Shown here: positions 12,082 through 23,049 of the stretch, piece by piece
Position numbering within the stretch: position 1 is the stretch's first letter
Layout: each line of letters begins with the position of its first letter
NCBI GenBank assembly: GCA_963971305.1
Contig: OZ020307.1
Location: forward strand, 16,505,501 to 16,569,500
DNA length: 64,000 nt
Reading direction: 5' to 3'
Origin: Arcuatula senhousia
Lineage: Eukaryota > Mollusca > Bivalvia > Mytilida > Mytilidae
The notes under the pieces: generated by a model
Databases searched by the model: none
The model's input: only the letters and a program-made list of their open reading frames with translations
What the model was told of the DNA's origin: nothing
Position numbers and translations under genes: made by a program

Positions 12082-13127
12082 CTAAAAAGAAAGAAAGGTT
12101 TAGATAAAACAGTGGTCTGGCAACAACAAAGCAAAACTTTCGAAGAAAGAATGTGTCTGTTAAAGTCTTTCAAATGCTTAATACTATCATAAAAGTTGCT
12201 TCATTAGCAGCAGTATATGCATGGAAGTTCTGACTTTCTATACAAATACAATGTAGCAATACATTATACAATTATTCTTCACTAGCCACTATCAAACCCT
12301 TTTGTGATGTCAACTTTATTTCAACATTGGTATCTTCCTTGATTCCTTAATCTGTTACATGTGTGAGTCACAAGGTTAATGTAATGTACAGTAATTTATT
12401 AATATTTATGCTATGAATCTTTTTAAGGTTCAGGCTGAGACATTAGTAAATAAAAAGGGTAAAATCTACCTCTTGGCTTAATAGTCAAAGACAAAGCCGA
12501 ACAATAGATGTAAAAATTTATTTTACAAAAAAGAAAATCAGTGAGTGCAAAAGGTTCGATTTTCACCCTTATATAAAGCAAGGCCAGGGAAATTTACTTT
12601 TTATAAATAAGAACCATTTTATGTAGGAGGCAACATGTTGCAGGCGACATAAAAATAATTTTTATCTTTGTGTTCTGTAGAAACTAATGCAAAATAAGCT
12701 TAAAGAACAAAAGTTTGATACAAACAAGTAACGACAATCAATAAATGTATGTAACAAAACCATGTACCATATCATATTGAAAGTTATAGACAGTATAGTT
12801 AAGAAAATCTAAAGTATGCATATCATCATAGGGTGAGTATAGTGTTTCACCCCTAGATGCTACACCCAAGGTACAGGCACTTGTTTTAATCAGTGATCTG
12901 GTCAACTATTCTTGCATTTTCTTGACAGTTGACACGCTTGAATTGATATAATTTAGGGGAGTGTAGTGAGTGTAACAAGCTCTTTAATGTAGAAAGTCTG
13001 CCAATTTGCATGCAACTCAAAATACAATGGAAGAAAAATTGTTCCAGAAACATTTGGATTTCTAAGTTTTTAAAAATGCCTGTGCGCGAACAGAAAATTG
13101 ACTGGATATAGTAGCACATCTTCTAAA
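12082..13127. other. Part of intron 1 of the minus-strand gene, nothing recognised
   Basis: AT-rich intronic sequence between exon 2 and the tandem-repeat element that begins near 13128. No gene or defined repeat was identified. Confidence 0.4.
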
Positions 13128-14302
13128 ACAAGTGTGGCCACTAAAAGTATGTCTCGCCTGCCGGCACCATCGCTAATATCAACTACCTAAGCTTTCATTT
13201 CTTGATATAAACACAAAAAGTGTCAGCCTATACCTAATAACAGATGCCTAGTTATTATACTATTCAAGCAATCCATTGTCCACACAAGTATTACAAAAAG
13301 TTTTCTGTCTGAAAAAAAGACCTAAGTTCACAGAGTCACTGGAGTGTAAAAATGGGGTCATGGTCACATGGCATGGTGACAGTTGCGTTGTCCATAACCG
13401 CAACTGTCTGTTTACCCAATATCAGATGCCTAGCTATTATAACTTTCCAGCAATTCATCGTCCATAAAGTCTTACAAAAAAGTTTTTCGGCCTGAAAAAG
13501 ACCTAAGTTCACAGATTCACTGGAGCGTGAAAATGAGGTCAGGGTCACACGGCATGGTGACAGTTGCATAGACCATAACCTGAACTGTCTGTATACTAAA
13601 TATCAGATGCCTAGCTATTATACTTTTCAAGCAATTCATCGTCCACAAAAGTCTTACAAAAAAGTTTACAGCCTGAAAAAAGACCTAAGTTCACAGAGTC
13701 ACTGGACCGTGAAAATGAGGTCACGGTCACACGGCATGGTGACAGTTGCGTAGACCATAACCTGAACTGTCTTTATACCAAATATCAGATGCCTAGCTAT
13801 TACACTTTTCAAGCAATTCATCGTCCACAAAAGTCTTACAAAAAAGTTTACAGCCTGAAAAAAGACCTAAGTTCACAGAGTCACTGGAGCATGAAAATGG
13901 GGTCAGGGTCAAACGGCATGGTGACAGTTGCATAGACCATAACCTGAACTATCTGTATACCAAATATCAGATGCCTAGCTATTATACTTTTCAAGCAATT
14001 CATCGTCCACAAAAGTCTTACAAAAAAGTTTATGGCCTGAAAAAAGACCTAAGTTCACAGAGTCACTGAAGCGTGAAAATGGGGTCAGGGTCAAACGGCA
14101 TGGTGACAGTTGCGTAGACCATAACCTGAACTATCTGTATACCAAATATCAGATGCCTAGCTATTATACTTTTCAAGCAATTCATTGTCCACAAAAGTCT
14201 TACAAAAAAGTTTACGACGCCGACGCCGTCGCCGCCGCCGCCGCCGCCGGAAAGTAATACCTATGTCTCGCCTTCCGCGACTATTCGTCGCAGGCGAGAC
14301 AA
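13128..14302 (-). mobile_element. Helentron-like non-autonomous element with ~5 x 182-bp tandem units
   Basis: On the minus strand it opens with a hairpin, GTCTCGCCTGCGACGA pairing with TCGCGGAAGGCGAGAC around 14264-14300. It continues through a GC-rich (CCGCCG)n tract at 14215-14250 and five units of 182 bp; 'ccataacc' recurs at about 13392, 13573, 13755, 13937 and 14119. It closes with the inverse of the 5' arm (GGCAGGCGAGACAT, 13148-13161) and a short palindrome (GTGGCCAC) at 13129-13136. It lies in intron 1 of the minus-strand gene. A worn relative is at 33610-34100. Confidence 0.75.
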
Positions 14303-14326
14303 TTATCTTGTCCCATTGATCTATCA

Positions 14327-14509
14327 ATAGACCCTTTCGCAGTTATCTGCGCCATATTGGATAGGGGGCAAATTTTTTGAAAGGAGGAGAGAATAATATA
14401 CAAAATCGGGAAAATATGTGTGTTGCTAAGCAATAGAGCTGTTTTTATGACATTTTCCCGATTTTTGCCCCCTATCCAATATGGCTCCAATAACCCTGAA
14501 AAGGCCTAT
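14327..14509. mobile_element. 183-bp element with ~46-bp imperfect terminal inverted repeats
   Basis: The left end 'atagaccctttcgcag' and the right end, read inversely 'ataggccttttcaggg', lead into an almost perfect inverted block, 'gccatattggatagggggca'. The arms make up about half the element and could fold as a large hairpin. No clear target-site duplication was found and there is no coding capacity. Confidence 0.65.
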
Positions 14510-14692
14510 CATGATAAAATAGAATGGATTTAACTTTTGTATCTACGCGAATAATTGTGGCTTCACCCTTTTGAAAAAAACGGTACATTTTTGTAGCTAA
14601 TGGTAATCATGTTTGGCTTGCTTAGCTACAAGTGCAAGCATATATTGACTAATCATCTAATGTCTGTATTGTCTATTAAGGATTTTTTTTAA

Positions 14693-15039
14693 CCCTCTTC
14701 TTGGTGCGGGAACCGATCTCAAAAACATTACGAAAAGTGTTGGAAATAAATGTGACGTCATTGTAAATTTGAGACTTGTTTTGATAATGACATTACATTT
14801 TTTTCACAAGTGCAAAACAAATATTTTTGATTTTTACAAAACCATAGATGTTAAATAATGCATCATTTTGATTAAACAGATAAGTGATTTTTGCAAATGC
14901 CTTGACGAAATCACAACTTTTATATTTTGAAAAGGGGACATTTATGTCCTTCCCGCAGTAAACCGATAAGGACATAAATGTCCATTCCGCACTTGCACAG
15001 ATGAGGACATATGTGTCCCTCCCGCACCAAGCAAGAGGG
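14693..15039. mobile_element. 347-bp piggyBac-like MITE flanked by TTAA
   Basis: TTAA flanks both sides (14689-14692 and 15040-15043). The termini are CCCTCTTCTTGGTGCGGGA on the left and the inverse of CCCTCTTGCTTGGTGCGGGA on the right, a ~20-bp inverted repeat with one indel. A TTAA target and CCCT-type ends are diagnostic of the piggyBac superfamily. Near the right end three GGACAT...ATGTCC-like palindromes each precede a CCCGCA or TCCGCA box and look like subterminal binding repeats. The insertion begins only about 21 bp past the exon 1 donor at 15064. Confidence 0.85.
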
Positions 15040-15064
15040 TTAAATACTGTAACAAAAAATTCAC

Positions 15065-15160
15065 CTGAACACCATCTAAAAGTTTTCTTTGGGCATGTTG
15101 TTTTCGTTCTATTACTCTTTGACGTCGAAGAGCTTCATTGTGATATGCAGATTCAGACAT
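15065..15160 (-). CDS. Unrecognised minus-strand gene, exon 1 (32 codons)
   Basis: The frame begins MSESAYHNEALRRQRV and runs through ERKQHAQRKLLDGVQ to a clean CAG|GTGAAT donor at 15064. It is Arg/Lys/Gln-rich and probably helical. An in-frame ATG at 15250 would add 30 residues; the ATG at 15160 is preferred because it has G at -3 and starts the more protein-like stretch. The seven putative exons together would encode a small, basic, Tyr/Pro/His-rich protein. The style recalls short ciliary microtubule-associated proteins, but I recognise no family and claim no function. Confidence 0.65.
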
Positions 15161-15250
15161 GACAATTTTCAGATGTGGAGTTTCTTTGGGAAAGCAGAGA
15201 GTTTCACCTTCCAAGTTCAAGCGAAGCGTCAAGTTGTCAAAGCAACGCAC

Positions 15251-15927
15251 ATGCGCGAAAAATAATCACAATCTTTACTACGCTTATGAAGATCTATTTA
15301 TTTTAATTATTATTAAAACACTCAAATGACATTAAATTTCATGGGGGAAAATATTTCCGGGATCGGATCAGACACAGGATACATCTGTAAAACACCCCCC
15401 CCGAAAAAATGAAAATGGTCATTTTCAATTAGAACTGAGACCATAATTAAATTATTTCGATATGATTTTCTCAGATGAGAATAACTCTTATAAATGGTAC
15501 TATAGAATTGATCCTGTTACACATTTTGTGGACCATTAAAGACATTATGTGCTTAACAGTACACCATTTAAATTGTTTTCGGACTTAAAAATTGTAAAAT
15601 TTGTGAAAAAAAAATCAAGAAAAGGACAATAAATCTTACATACATGCATGACATTATACATTTATTGACTTTGATAGAGGTGGATACCGGGTTTTATCAA
15701 CTCGAAGAAAATTATATTCACCGAGCCAAAGGCGAAGAGGATATTATTTTTCAGGGCAAAACTGCTCAAAATATGGTAAAAGCATGAAATTTGGCATGGT
15801 GGTAGAAAAAAATCGCCATACAAATCAACATGGACCCAACCCAAAAACTCAAAATGGCGGCCATTTTTAGATATACGCCAGATGGAATGTAAAATTAAGA
15901 AATAAATAAAACATAAATTCATCAAAT
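15251..15927. other. Upstream flank of the minus-strand gene, no gene recognised
   Basis: It should contain the promoter and 5' UTR of the minus-strand gene, but no core promoter motif can be assigned. A 'caaaatggcggccatttt' palindrome at about 15851 belongs to a motif common in other repeats of this window. Confidence 0.4.
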
Positions 15928-17108
15928 TCTAGTAATATTCATTTCGGTATCCCACTAGGAAGTATTTTGGGTCCTCTTCTGTTTCTTTTATATATTAATG
16001 ACTTGCCTCTGCACTTGGAGCATGGTTCTTCAGACCTATATGCAGATGACACAACAGTACACCTCTCATCAAACCCATTATCTGATATTAACTGTAAACT
16101 GAATGTAGATATGTTAAAAATACATATATGGTGTATCAGTAATGATATGGTTATTAACACCATGGAAGTAATTTAATACTTCCATGTTAACACTAACAAA
16201 TCTAACTCAATGTTGATCGGGTCAAAACAGAGGTTGTAAAGTTTAGATGGTGTTCTTAGCGTTATTTACAATAATTCTGCTCTAGAGTATGTAGAATATG
16301 AAAAATTACCGGGTATAACCATTGATAACACATTATCATGGTCACAACATATAGAAACCTTGGTCTCCAAAATATCATCTAGGATTGGATTGATGTCTCG
16401 TTTGAGGACATACCTACCGAGGGAAGGGCTTCTAATACATTATAATGGGTATATCTTACCGCTTTTTGATTATTGTTGTATTATATGGGGGAAGCCACGG
16501 GTACAAATATTGATAGGGTTTACAAACTGCAAAAGCATGCAGCAAGAATTATACTAAATGCAAAACATCATGCTACTTCATTGATTCAATTTAAAGAACT
16601 TGGGTGGTTAACTTTCATGAATCGTGTACAGTATCACAAAGGTGTATTAATGTTCCAATACATTAGAGGATGTGCTCCTATATACTTATCATGCTTATTT
16701 GACAAGTCTTCAGACATCTCCTCTTATTCACTAAGATCCGCTGAGTCTGGCAAATTATTTGTTCCTAGACCAAATTCTAACTTTATGAAGAAAACTTTTC
16801 ATTATTCTGGAACTATCTTATGGAATGCTCTTCCTCAACAATTAAAAGATATTCAGAGTGTTGAGTCTTTAAAAAAAAACAATACTTGAAATTCTTGTAA
16901 TTACATCAAGAAAATAATATTGAATGATGTTTTACATTTCATGAATAATGTTCATTATACAAGTATAATTTTGTTTATTTGATTTTTTATGTATTTATTT
17001 TATTTTATTGTACATACATTATGAGGGCCTCAGGGAAGATTAGTTTTTTTACTAACTGTGTTACCCTCTTATAGCTATAAAATAAAGTGTTTACTTACTT
17101 ACTTACTA
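15928..17108 (+). pseudogene. 5'-truncated LINE: RT palm to C-terminus and 3' tail
   Basis: The frame begins inside a reverse transcriptase, with GIPLGSILGPLLFLLYINDL (motif B region) and then LYADDTTVH (catalytic YADD at 16039-16050). After frameshifts it continues through SRIGLMSRLRTYLPREG and FDYCCIIWG to LQKHAARIILNAKHH and SGTILWNALPQQLK, the usual thumb and C-terminal signature of CR1/jockey-like LINEs. The 3' end is AATAAAGTG followed by (TTAC)n at 17089-17108, a microsatellite tail expected of target-primed retrotransposition. Several frameshifts and stops make it dead. It is sense-oriented relative to UTP6 and antisense to the minus-strand gene. Confidence 0.88.
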
Positions 17109-17783
17109 AAAAATGTACTTTGCTGATAAAATAACCTAATTATGCCTATAGAAGCAGTGTAAATTATTCTAAACAATATAATAGAGGATTTTTTATGCTT
17201 AAATTTGAAAATGGCTGCCATTTTAAAGATGGCCACCTGAAATGTAGCATATATATCTACAATATCAAATCAGTTTTTATTTATAGGGTTATTTATGATC
17301 CAATTATGAATGAGTGACAATAAATATGTGCTGAATTAAACCTAGTTTAATAACAAGAGTAAAAAGACTCAAGATTCTGTGTGAAGATACCAGACGGGGA
17401 GTGTACAGGATATACTATTATATCTAGCTAATTGAAGTTAAATTGTGTTTAGATGTTAAAATTGTTAGATATAGCATGGTAGAACTAAAGAAGTGCCCAA
17501 TCTATATAAACTCCAATTGACCGTCATTTGTAAAAAAAAATTGCTAACAATTGATATCACTGGGCTGATATAAATATTTTTTTCACATCTGATTGTGATG
17601 TGGAAATCTGTGAAAGAAGAAAACAAGCAAACAATAGATTTCTCAGTAACCACTAAAAGAACAAACTAAAGGCAAAGAATACACGGGTAATATTTGAGCC
17701 CCAAAGACTTGATCAAAGAAAACCAAGTTTGAGTCGGACTACAAGGCTACACGTAAGGAGGTTAAGAGAAGAGAATAAGAATA
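17109..17783. other. No gene recognised
   Basis: AT-rich DNA including an 'aaatggctgccattttaaagatggcc' -type palindrome block near 17208. Nothing else is supported. Confidence 0.4.
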
Positions 17784-18722
17784 ATAAATATATAAGAAGG
17801 TATTCCGAAGTGCACCAGTAATAGCGCCTATGGTGATTGTGTTTTTGCCTGACCGGTTTCGGTCCTTGAATTAAGGACCTTCTTCAGAGGCATGATACAA
17901 TAGTGGTTTGGTTCTGATGGGTATTTATAGTCGCGACTAGGGGAAAGCCCCTCTGCGTCGACTTTAATACCTAAACAGGTATAGACTCGCTATGTACCAT
18001 GGGTCGTCCAGCCCATGACACACCACCGCCAGTGTTAGCTGTTCCAGGTACATACGCACTGGAGACAGGGCCCGTCTTCCACCACGAGGAGGTACTGGTC
18101 GGAATTCTGGAAGACCAGTGGTTTGGTTTTACTACGCTCCCTTTTATACCATCTGACTGTCATCCGTTTTTAGCTGACCATGTGATTTGGTAAACGGAAC
18201 TTATTGGTAAAATTATCCGTTTGAAAGTGATCCGTTATTGGAGTATCCGTTTGATCCGTTTTAATACTCACGTGGCTTTAGAAACGGATAAATAGTGAAT
18301 ATAAAATCCGTTTTACTTTTAATGTGTTCAAGAATTCTCCGTTTTTATCCGTTGTATGATACCCATGTGATTATGGAGAAGGATAGTGAATGGATCTGTT
18401 ATCCGTTTTATAATCATTTGATCCAGAGAACGGATTGGAAATCGTGTGTTTACTGTTGTGTTGACCATGTGGCCATTGTACTACTGTTACGGCACACCAA
18501 AATCACGTAATAATATGTGGGCGAAATAAATGATCTATTAAGTTTAAAGTATCGTATGTCCCGCATGTGGAATACACTTTGGTATGTTGATACAGAGCAA
18601 GTCAGTTATTTGGTACTATTAAGTGAAGAAGGTCCTTAAAGGACCGAAACCGGTCAGGCAAAAACATAATAACCATATGCGCTTTTACTGGTGCACTTCG
18701 GAATACCTTCTTATATATTTAT
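17784..18722. mobile_element. 939-bp structure bounded by ~100-bp inverted repeats
   Basis: The left arm 17784-17886 and the right arm 18624-18722 are inverse copies with few mismatches. Both outer ends read 'ataaatatataagaaggta', and both contain 'gcctgaccggtttcggtcc' or its inverse. The interior holds a block (17925-18118) shared with the insertion at 2366-2559, and a cluster of ATCCGTT motifs (18166-18430). Inverted copies of a terminus, a ribozyme-like motif in the arm and a possible ORF start just outside the right arm are reminiscent of Penelope-like elements, but no Penelope reverse transcriptase was confirmed. Confidence 0.7.
17847..17891 (-). ncRNA. Hammerhead-ribozyme-like motif (type I, degenerate)
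   Basis: Read on the minus strand: GCCU, then CUGAAGA (fits CUGANGA), one extra A, stem II GGUCCUU-AAUUC-AAGGACC, then GAAA, then CCGGUC, then AGGC. GCCU and AGGC can pair as stem I, and ACC/GGU as a minimal stem III, which would place cleavage after the C at 17851. Penelope-like elements are known to carry such minimal hammerheads. The extra A between the core and stem II is not canonical and could abolish activity. The mirrored copy in the right arm (18624-18661) has GUGAAGA and no stem I. Confidence 0.4.
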
Positions 18723-18753
18723 CATACTATTTTCGCCGTCGTGCATCTTTAAT

Positions 18754-18984
18754 ATGGCTTCCACTAGCAATACATCCCTAGTGGACACACTGAGTGATAT
18801 GAGTCTGGGAAGCTCTAACAGTGATATCACACCTAACCCATCGGCAGTGAACATTCACAGCGGTAAGGAACAATTTGTTCCTTCATCACGAGAACAAATA
18901 TGCTTCAAATTTTTGAAGATTTTCAAGCATTTAATCGTCGGAGAACATCTCCGATACACAATAACCAAGAGGTTAACACTTTAA
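18754..18984 (+). pseudogene. Short ORF start next to the right inverted arm, unrecognised
   Basis: An ATG at 18754 opens a 77-codon frame beginning MASTSNTSLVDTLSDMSLG, rich in Ser, Asn and Thr, up to a stop at 18984. The position 32 bp outside the inverted arm suggests the N-terminal part of an element-encoded protein. The later part (FKFLKIFKHLIVGEH) looks non-homologous or frameshifted. No domain is recognised. Confidence 0.35.
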
Positions 18985-19196
18985 TCTCAAAATCACAATA
19001 ACTATCATAATTATATGTCATTTGAGATCTTTTAAGTTATCTGGAACGACCCGGAAGGTCCAATGTCTGACAAACTTAAAATCTTAAGGTAGGACTACTG
19101 GATCTGACCACTCAGAACACTCAAACCCGTAGGGATTAATGGTTTGGAGAGCTCAACACATCAGTCTTATTCTTTTATCTGACAAGAATAAGAATA

Positions 19197-20208
19197 ATAG
19201 CGAGCATCGCAGATGCGAGCCCTACGGCATTGTGCATGTTTTGAGATGTGCCAGAAATATACTGACGATAAAACCGGAACAGGTTTACTTTTATGGAGTG
19301 AAAAAAATAATAGGCACGGAGCAAATCAACCATCTGGGTTTATAAAAAATACATCATAATTTGTTATGCAAAAATATAAAAATTAAAATTCAAAAACAGT
19401 GATAAAACCCTCATTCATCCACTTGTTTATTTTTACACACAGATTTTTATTTAAACACCATTCGGTCTTTTCCGCTGAAAAACGATTTTCCGGAAATTAC
19501 CGAGCTAGCTTTTGGCAACATCGTCCCACTGACTAGTCATACCAAATGCATGATACTGACCAAGCTTTGTTAAATTCTAAGCAAGAAAGATAAAGAAATA
19601 CATAAATTTACTGAATAAAGGTAATAACAAAACTACCGAACTTGAATGATCAATCTCATAGTCCAGAGAAAATGACAAAAACGAATCAGTCATACCGGAG
19701 AACTGGTGGATCGCAATGGTCCTGACTTGGTACAGGCATTTCAAACGAAATGGTGGGTTAAACCAGGTTTTATGGCGCCAAACCTCCCTCTTCCATAACG
19801 ATCTTAGGATCCGGTAATGACCATAGAACACAACACAGTTGTGAGACACAATAGGGATATTGAGGTGATCATCTCAGTACAGCAGACCAGTCAAACACTA
19901 ATTAAAACAATTAACTATCATATCTTTTAACTCAATTTTGAACTTTTCTAGTAGTGGCTGGTAACGAAGAAAGAATTTTTTTAGTGATCGTATGAGACGT
20001 ATTTTCTTATAGCCCTGCTTCAAAAGTCGGTCACGAAGAAACCGGTGTCTGATAAAAAAATCTGTGAAATGTGTGCAAGCTCTGGCATAAAACCTACTCA
20101 TAATAATAAATAAAAGGTTCTTACCTGAAAATGATAGAAGAGTCCCATTCTGTGGGGTTTCACTCACTTTCCTCAATCCTGCATGATATTTTAACTTTAC
20201 CGTTTTTT
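19197..20208 (+). repeat. Tandem duplication copy 1 (complete: A-B-C)
   Basis: Copy 1 consists of A (19197-19619), B (19620-20090) and C (20091-20210). A and C are repeated essentially identically at 20209-20750, and the second copy starts directly at the end of the first. B holds most of a retroelement-like frame on the minus strand. Near identity implies a recent event. Confidence 0.85.
19898..20176 (-). pseudogene. Reverse-transcriptase C-terminal-like fragment
   Basis: The minus-strand frame contains FYARACTHFTDFFIRHRFLR, then LLKQGYKKIRLIRSLKKFF and RYQPLLEKFKIELKDM. As I recall it, this 'arg-ala-cys ... hxxfxxrhxxlxxxLxxqGY...LxxxfxKF...ry' pattern is common in the region after the RT palm of abundant mollusc retroelements. 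No catalytic motif or endonuclease is included. The conserved part lies mainly in segment B, which the second tandem copy has lost. Confidence 0.5.
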
Positions 20209-20750
20209 ATAGCGAGCATCGCAGATGCGAGCCCTACGGCATTGTGCATGTTTTGAGATGTGCCAGAAATATACTGACGATAAAACCGGAACAGGTTTAC
20301 TTTTATGGAGTGAAAAAAATAATAGGCACGGAGCAAATCAACCATCTGGGTTTATAAAAAATACATCATAATTTGTTATGCAAAAATATAAAAATTAAAA
20401 TTCAAAAACAGTGATAAAACCCTCATTCATCCACTTGTTTATTTTTACACACAGATTTTTATTTAAACACCATTCGGTCTTTTCCGCTGAAAAACGATTT
20501 TCCGGAAATTACCGAGCTAGCTTTTGGCAACATCGTCCCACTGACTAGTCATACCAAATGCATGATACTGACCAAGCTTTGTTAAATTCTAAGCAAGAAA
20601 GATAAAGAAATACATAAATTTACTGAATAAAACCTACTCATAATAATAAATAAAAGGTTCTTACCTGAAAATGATAGAAGAGTCCCATTCTGTGGGGTTT
20701 CACTCACTTTCCTCAATCCTGCATGATATTTTAACTTTACCGTTTTTTAT
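20209..20750 (+). repeat. Tandem duplication copy 2 (A'-C', segment B deleted)
   Basis: A' (20209-20631, 423 bp, the same length as A) is followed directly by C' (20631-20750, 120 bp). Compared with copy 1, 471 bp (B) are missing. The deletion joint falls in a short microhomology, 'ataaa', present at both borders of B. This suggests replication slippage or end joining after, or during, the tandem duplication. Confidence 0.85.
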
Positions 20751-22706
20751 GCCAGGTTTCTTAATGTTCTTTCTGTTACCAATGCTTCAAATAAAACACT
20801 GATACTCAGAAAATCTCACAAAACCTGACAGAATCTGAATGTTGTTTTGGTCTGCTGAAGAAGCGCGAAATACTCTGACAAGGAAATGACGTCACGTAAT
20901 CCATAAAATGGATAATTTCGTCCCCGCTTAATGTCGTCCCAGAATGTTACAGGATTAATCATTTGCACAAATATTAAATTGAATTTTTAATAGGTAGTTA
21001 TTGATCCCAGATATTTTAACAACAACTTTCTCAAGTGTATATGATTTGGGTTTAGTGGGGTCAGACTTTGCTACTATTTAATTCCTTTTTAAAAGTTCCC
21101 TCTTTACGTTAAACTTAGCCGGTCGAGCACATGGATTTATTTTTGAAAGGTATATAGGCTTTCGATGCTCGCTAAAAAGGCAGGGCCTTAATCATATTAC
21201 ACACAACATTGGTATCAGTAAAATAGATGACACTCACTTTGAAAGCGTAACATTTTTTATATGTGGTTAACAGTGGTGGAACAGATGGTGACGTAAAACT
21301 GACAAGACCATCAAAAGCATAAACGGCCTTTGGACTGCCAAGAAACGTATGGAAATCAAGGCAAATATAAACAAAGATCAAAATTAGAATATTCAGCAGT
21401 AACGTTGAATCAGTCTTGCTGTACGGGTCAGAAACATCATGGATCCTGACAATGGCCAACATAACGAAACAAGGTATTCATAATATGAAATAGGCAGTGC
21501 CTAAATGCGAGCACAGCATAATTCTGTTCAATAAAAAAAATTGATTTCGAATCGATGCAGTCAAAAGATCTGAAACCATCGTAGTTATTTTTGTTGTGGT
21601 TAATTTTGTAGAACGTTCAATTTGGGACGAGATCCTAGGGGCGATTGAACGTTAAATAGAAAGGTGACCAAAGGTAAGAAAAAATCGATTAAAATTTGGT
21701 CACTAAATAAAATGTAGCAACTCGTCGTCATCAGAATATTTTTCTCTTTTTACATTATTAAATAGATAATTTTTGGAATGCGACTAGCAAAATGGGTAAT
21801 TATTTTCAAATCCACTCCGTTCCTGTAAAAAATTGAGAGCCTTTCCGGACCATGAAAAGTCAATATCATCATTAGGCAAATTTTTCGCAGGAACAAATAC
21901 CGTAGAGCTCTCCGCTTGCGAGCTGTGCTTGCTATAAAAAGGCCACATATCCATCCTGTAGATATAGGATAAAGTAAAGCTTTACTTTGAGAAACTTAGT
22001 GTTAACTTTTAAAAAGTAAGCTTAGCTCAATCAAATACGATCATCAAAGATATGAAGCCGATACTGGACTTCCAAACATAATTTGCCTATTGGAAAACAT
22101 ATAAGTATTTGTAATTTTGTCAAATTTAAAGGTAATAACAAAATTACCGAACTTAAAGGACTAATCTTAATGTCCAATTGGAAAGACAAAACAAGGAAGA
22201 AACAACGGAAAAGGAAAAAAATGAAGACTGCAATAAAAAGAAACGGTGAAATGGATAGGTCACACATTACGCAAAGGTAAAACCAGGCCATACAATGAAA
22301 AAAAAAGGGGGAAGTCCTAGACTGACATGGAGGTGAGTCCAGAAAAAGAAATGATAGAGAATGGTCATACATAGAACAGTACCCAACTACTTTAAAAGGA
22401 CCGTGAAAGGAAGATGGAGAAGAATTGTCAGTGGCCTATTCTCCATAGAAGAGCGAAAATGGATCATGCCAAGTAAGAACTAATGAGGTCCACAAATGTT
22501 ACACCCCTTTTGCAGTTTAGACAAATCAATTGATAACGGGCAGGCAGAGTGACATCGTAAGTTCTTCAAAAGGTAGGCTTTGTCAGCCATCTTTTAAAAA
22601 ACGCCATATCGAGTCGACAGTTCCATTGTTAATATATAATTAGTTCTGCCATGCTATAGTATACATATGTATGTATATATAACAATTTAAAATATCTAAA
22701 CACAAT
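20751..22706. other. No gene recognised; one mussel-type repeat fragment
   Basis: AT-rich DNA. At 22129-22200 'ggtaataacaaaattaccga' and the following 40 bp resemble 19620-19690 in segment B, so a small dispersed repeat is present in both places. No coding exon is supported. Confidence 0.4.
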
Positions 22707-22740
22707 ATTACGACAATCAACACAGTCACATCTTAGGGGC

Positions 22741-23049
22741 GACAGTGTCCTGGAGGGGAACCCGAAAGGGCAGGCCAAGCAAGTCACGTCCTAGGGGAGC
22801 CAGTGCCCTGGATGGGAACCCGGAATGGCAGGCCAAGTCAAGTCCCAGGGGCACCAGTGTCCTGGAGGTGAACCCGGAAGGGCAGGCCAAGTCGCGTCCT
22901 AGGGGCGCCTGTGCCCTGGAGGGGAACCCGGAATGGCAGGCCAAGTCAAGTCCCAAGGGCGCAAGTGCCCTGGAGGGAAACCCGGAAGGGCAGGCCAAGT
23001 CACTTCCTAGGGCCGCCAGTGCCCTGGAGGGGAACACGGAAGGGAAGGC
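22741..23049 (+). repeat. 54-bp GC-rich minisatellite, about six units
   Basis: Units are spaced exactly 54 bp apart; the 'ctgga' landmark falls at 22808, 22862, 22916, 22970 and 23024. One extra unit at 22750 is offset by a 4-bp insertion. Because 54 is a multiple of three the frame stays open on both strands, and on the plus strand each unit reads like ALEGNPEWQAKSRPRGAS. The block is much more GC-rich than its surroundings. It lies just upstream of the RTE-like fragment, but no ORF1 domain is evident and a coding role is unproven. Confidence 0.85.

Noticed and set aside
12530..12600. Possible tRNA because of a 'ggttcgattt' B-box-like string
   Set aside because: No A box, acceptor stem or cloverleaf could be drawn around it. 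No tRNA was supported anywhere in the window.
17954..18193. 64-codon plus-strand frame starting MGRPAHDTPPPVLAVPG
   Set aside because: It lies in a block shared, in inverse orientation, with the 194-bp insertion at 2366, and is not maintained as a frame there. Likely chance.
17784..18722. LTR retrotransposon with mirrored LTRs
   Set aside because: The arms are inverted, not direct. They lack TG...CA ends, a primer-binding site, and gag/pol frames between them.
22726..23037. Minus-strand 103-codon repeat protein (FPSRALAPLGRDLACPSG units)
   Set aside because: Open only because the repeat period is 54 bp. No start context, splice sites or known domain; the plus-strand frame is equally open.
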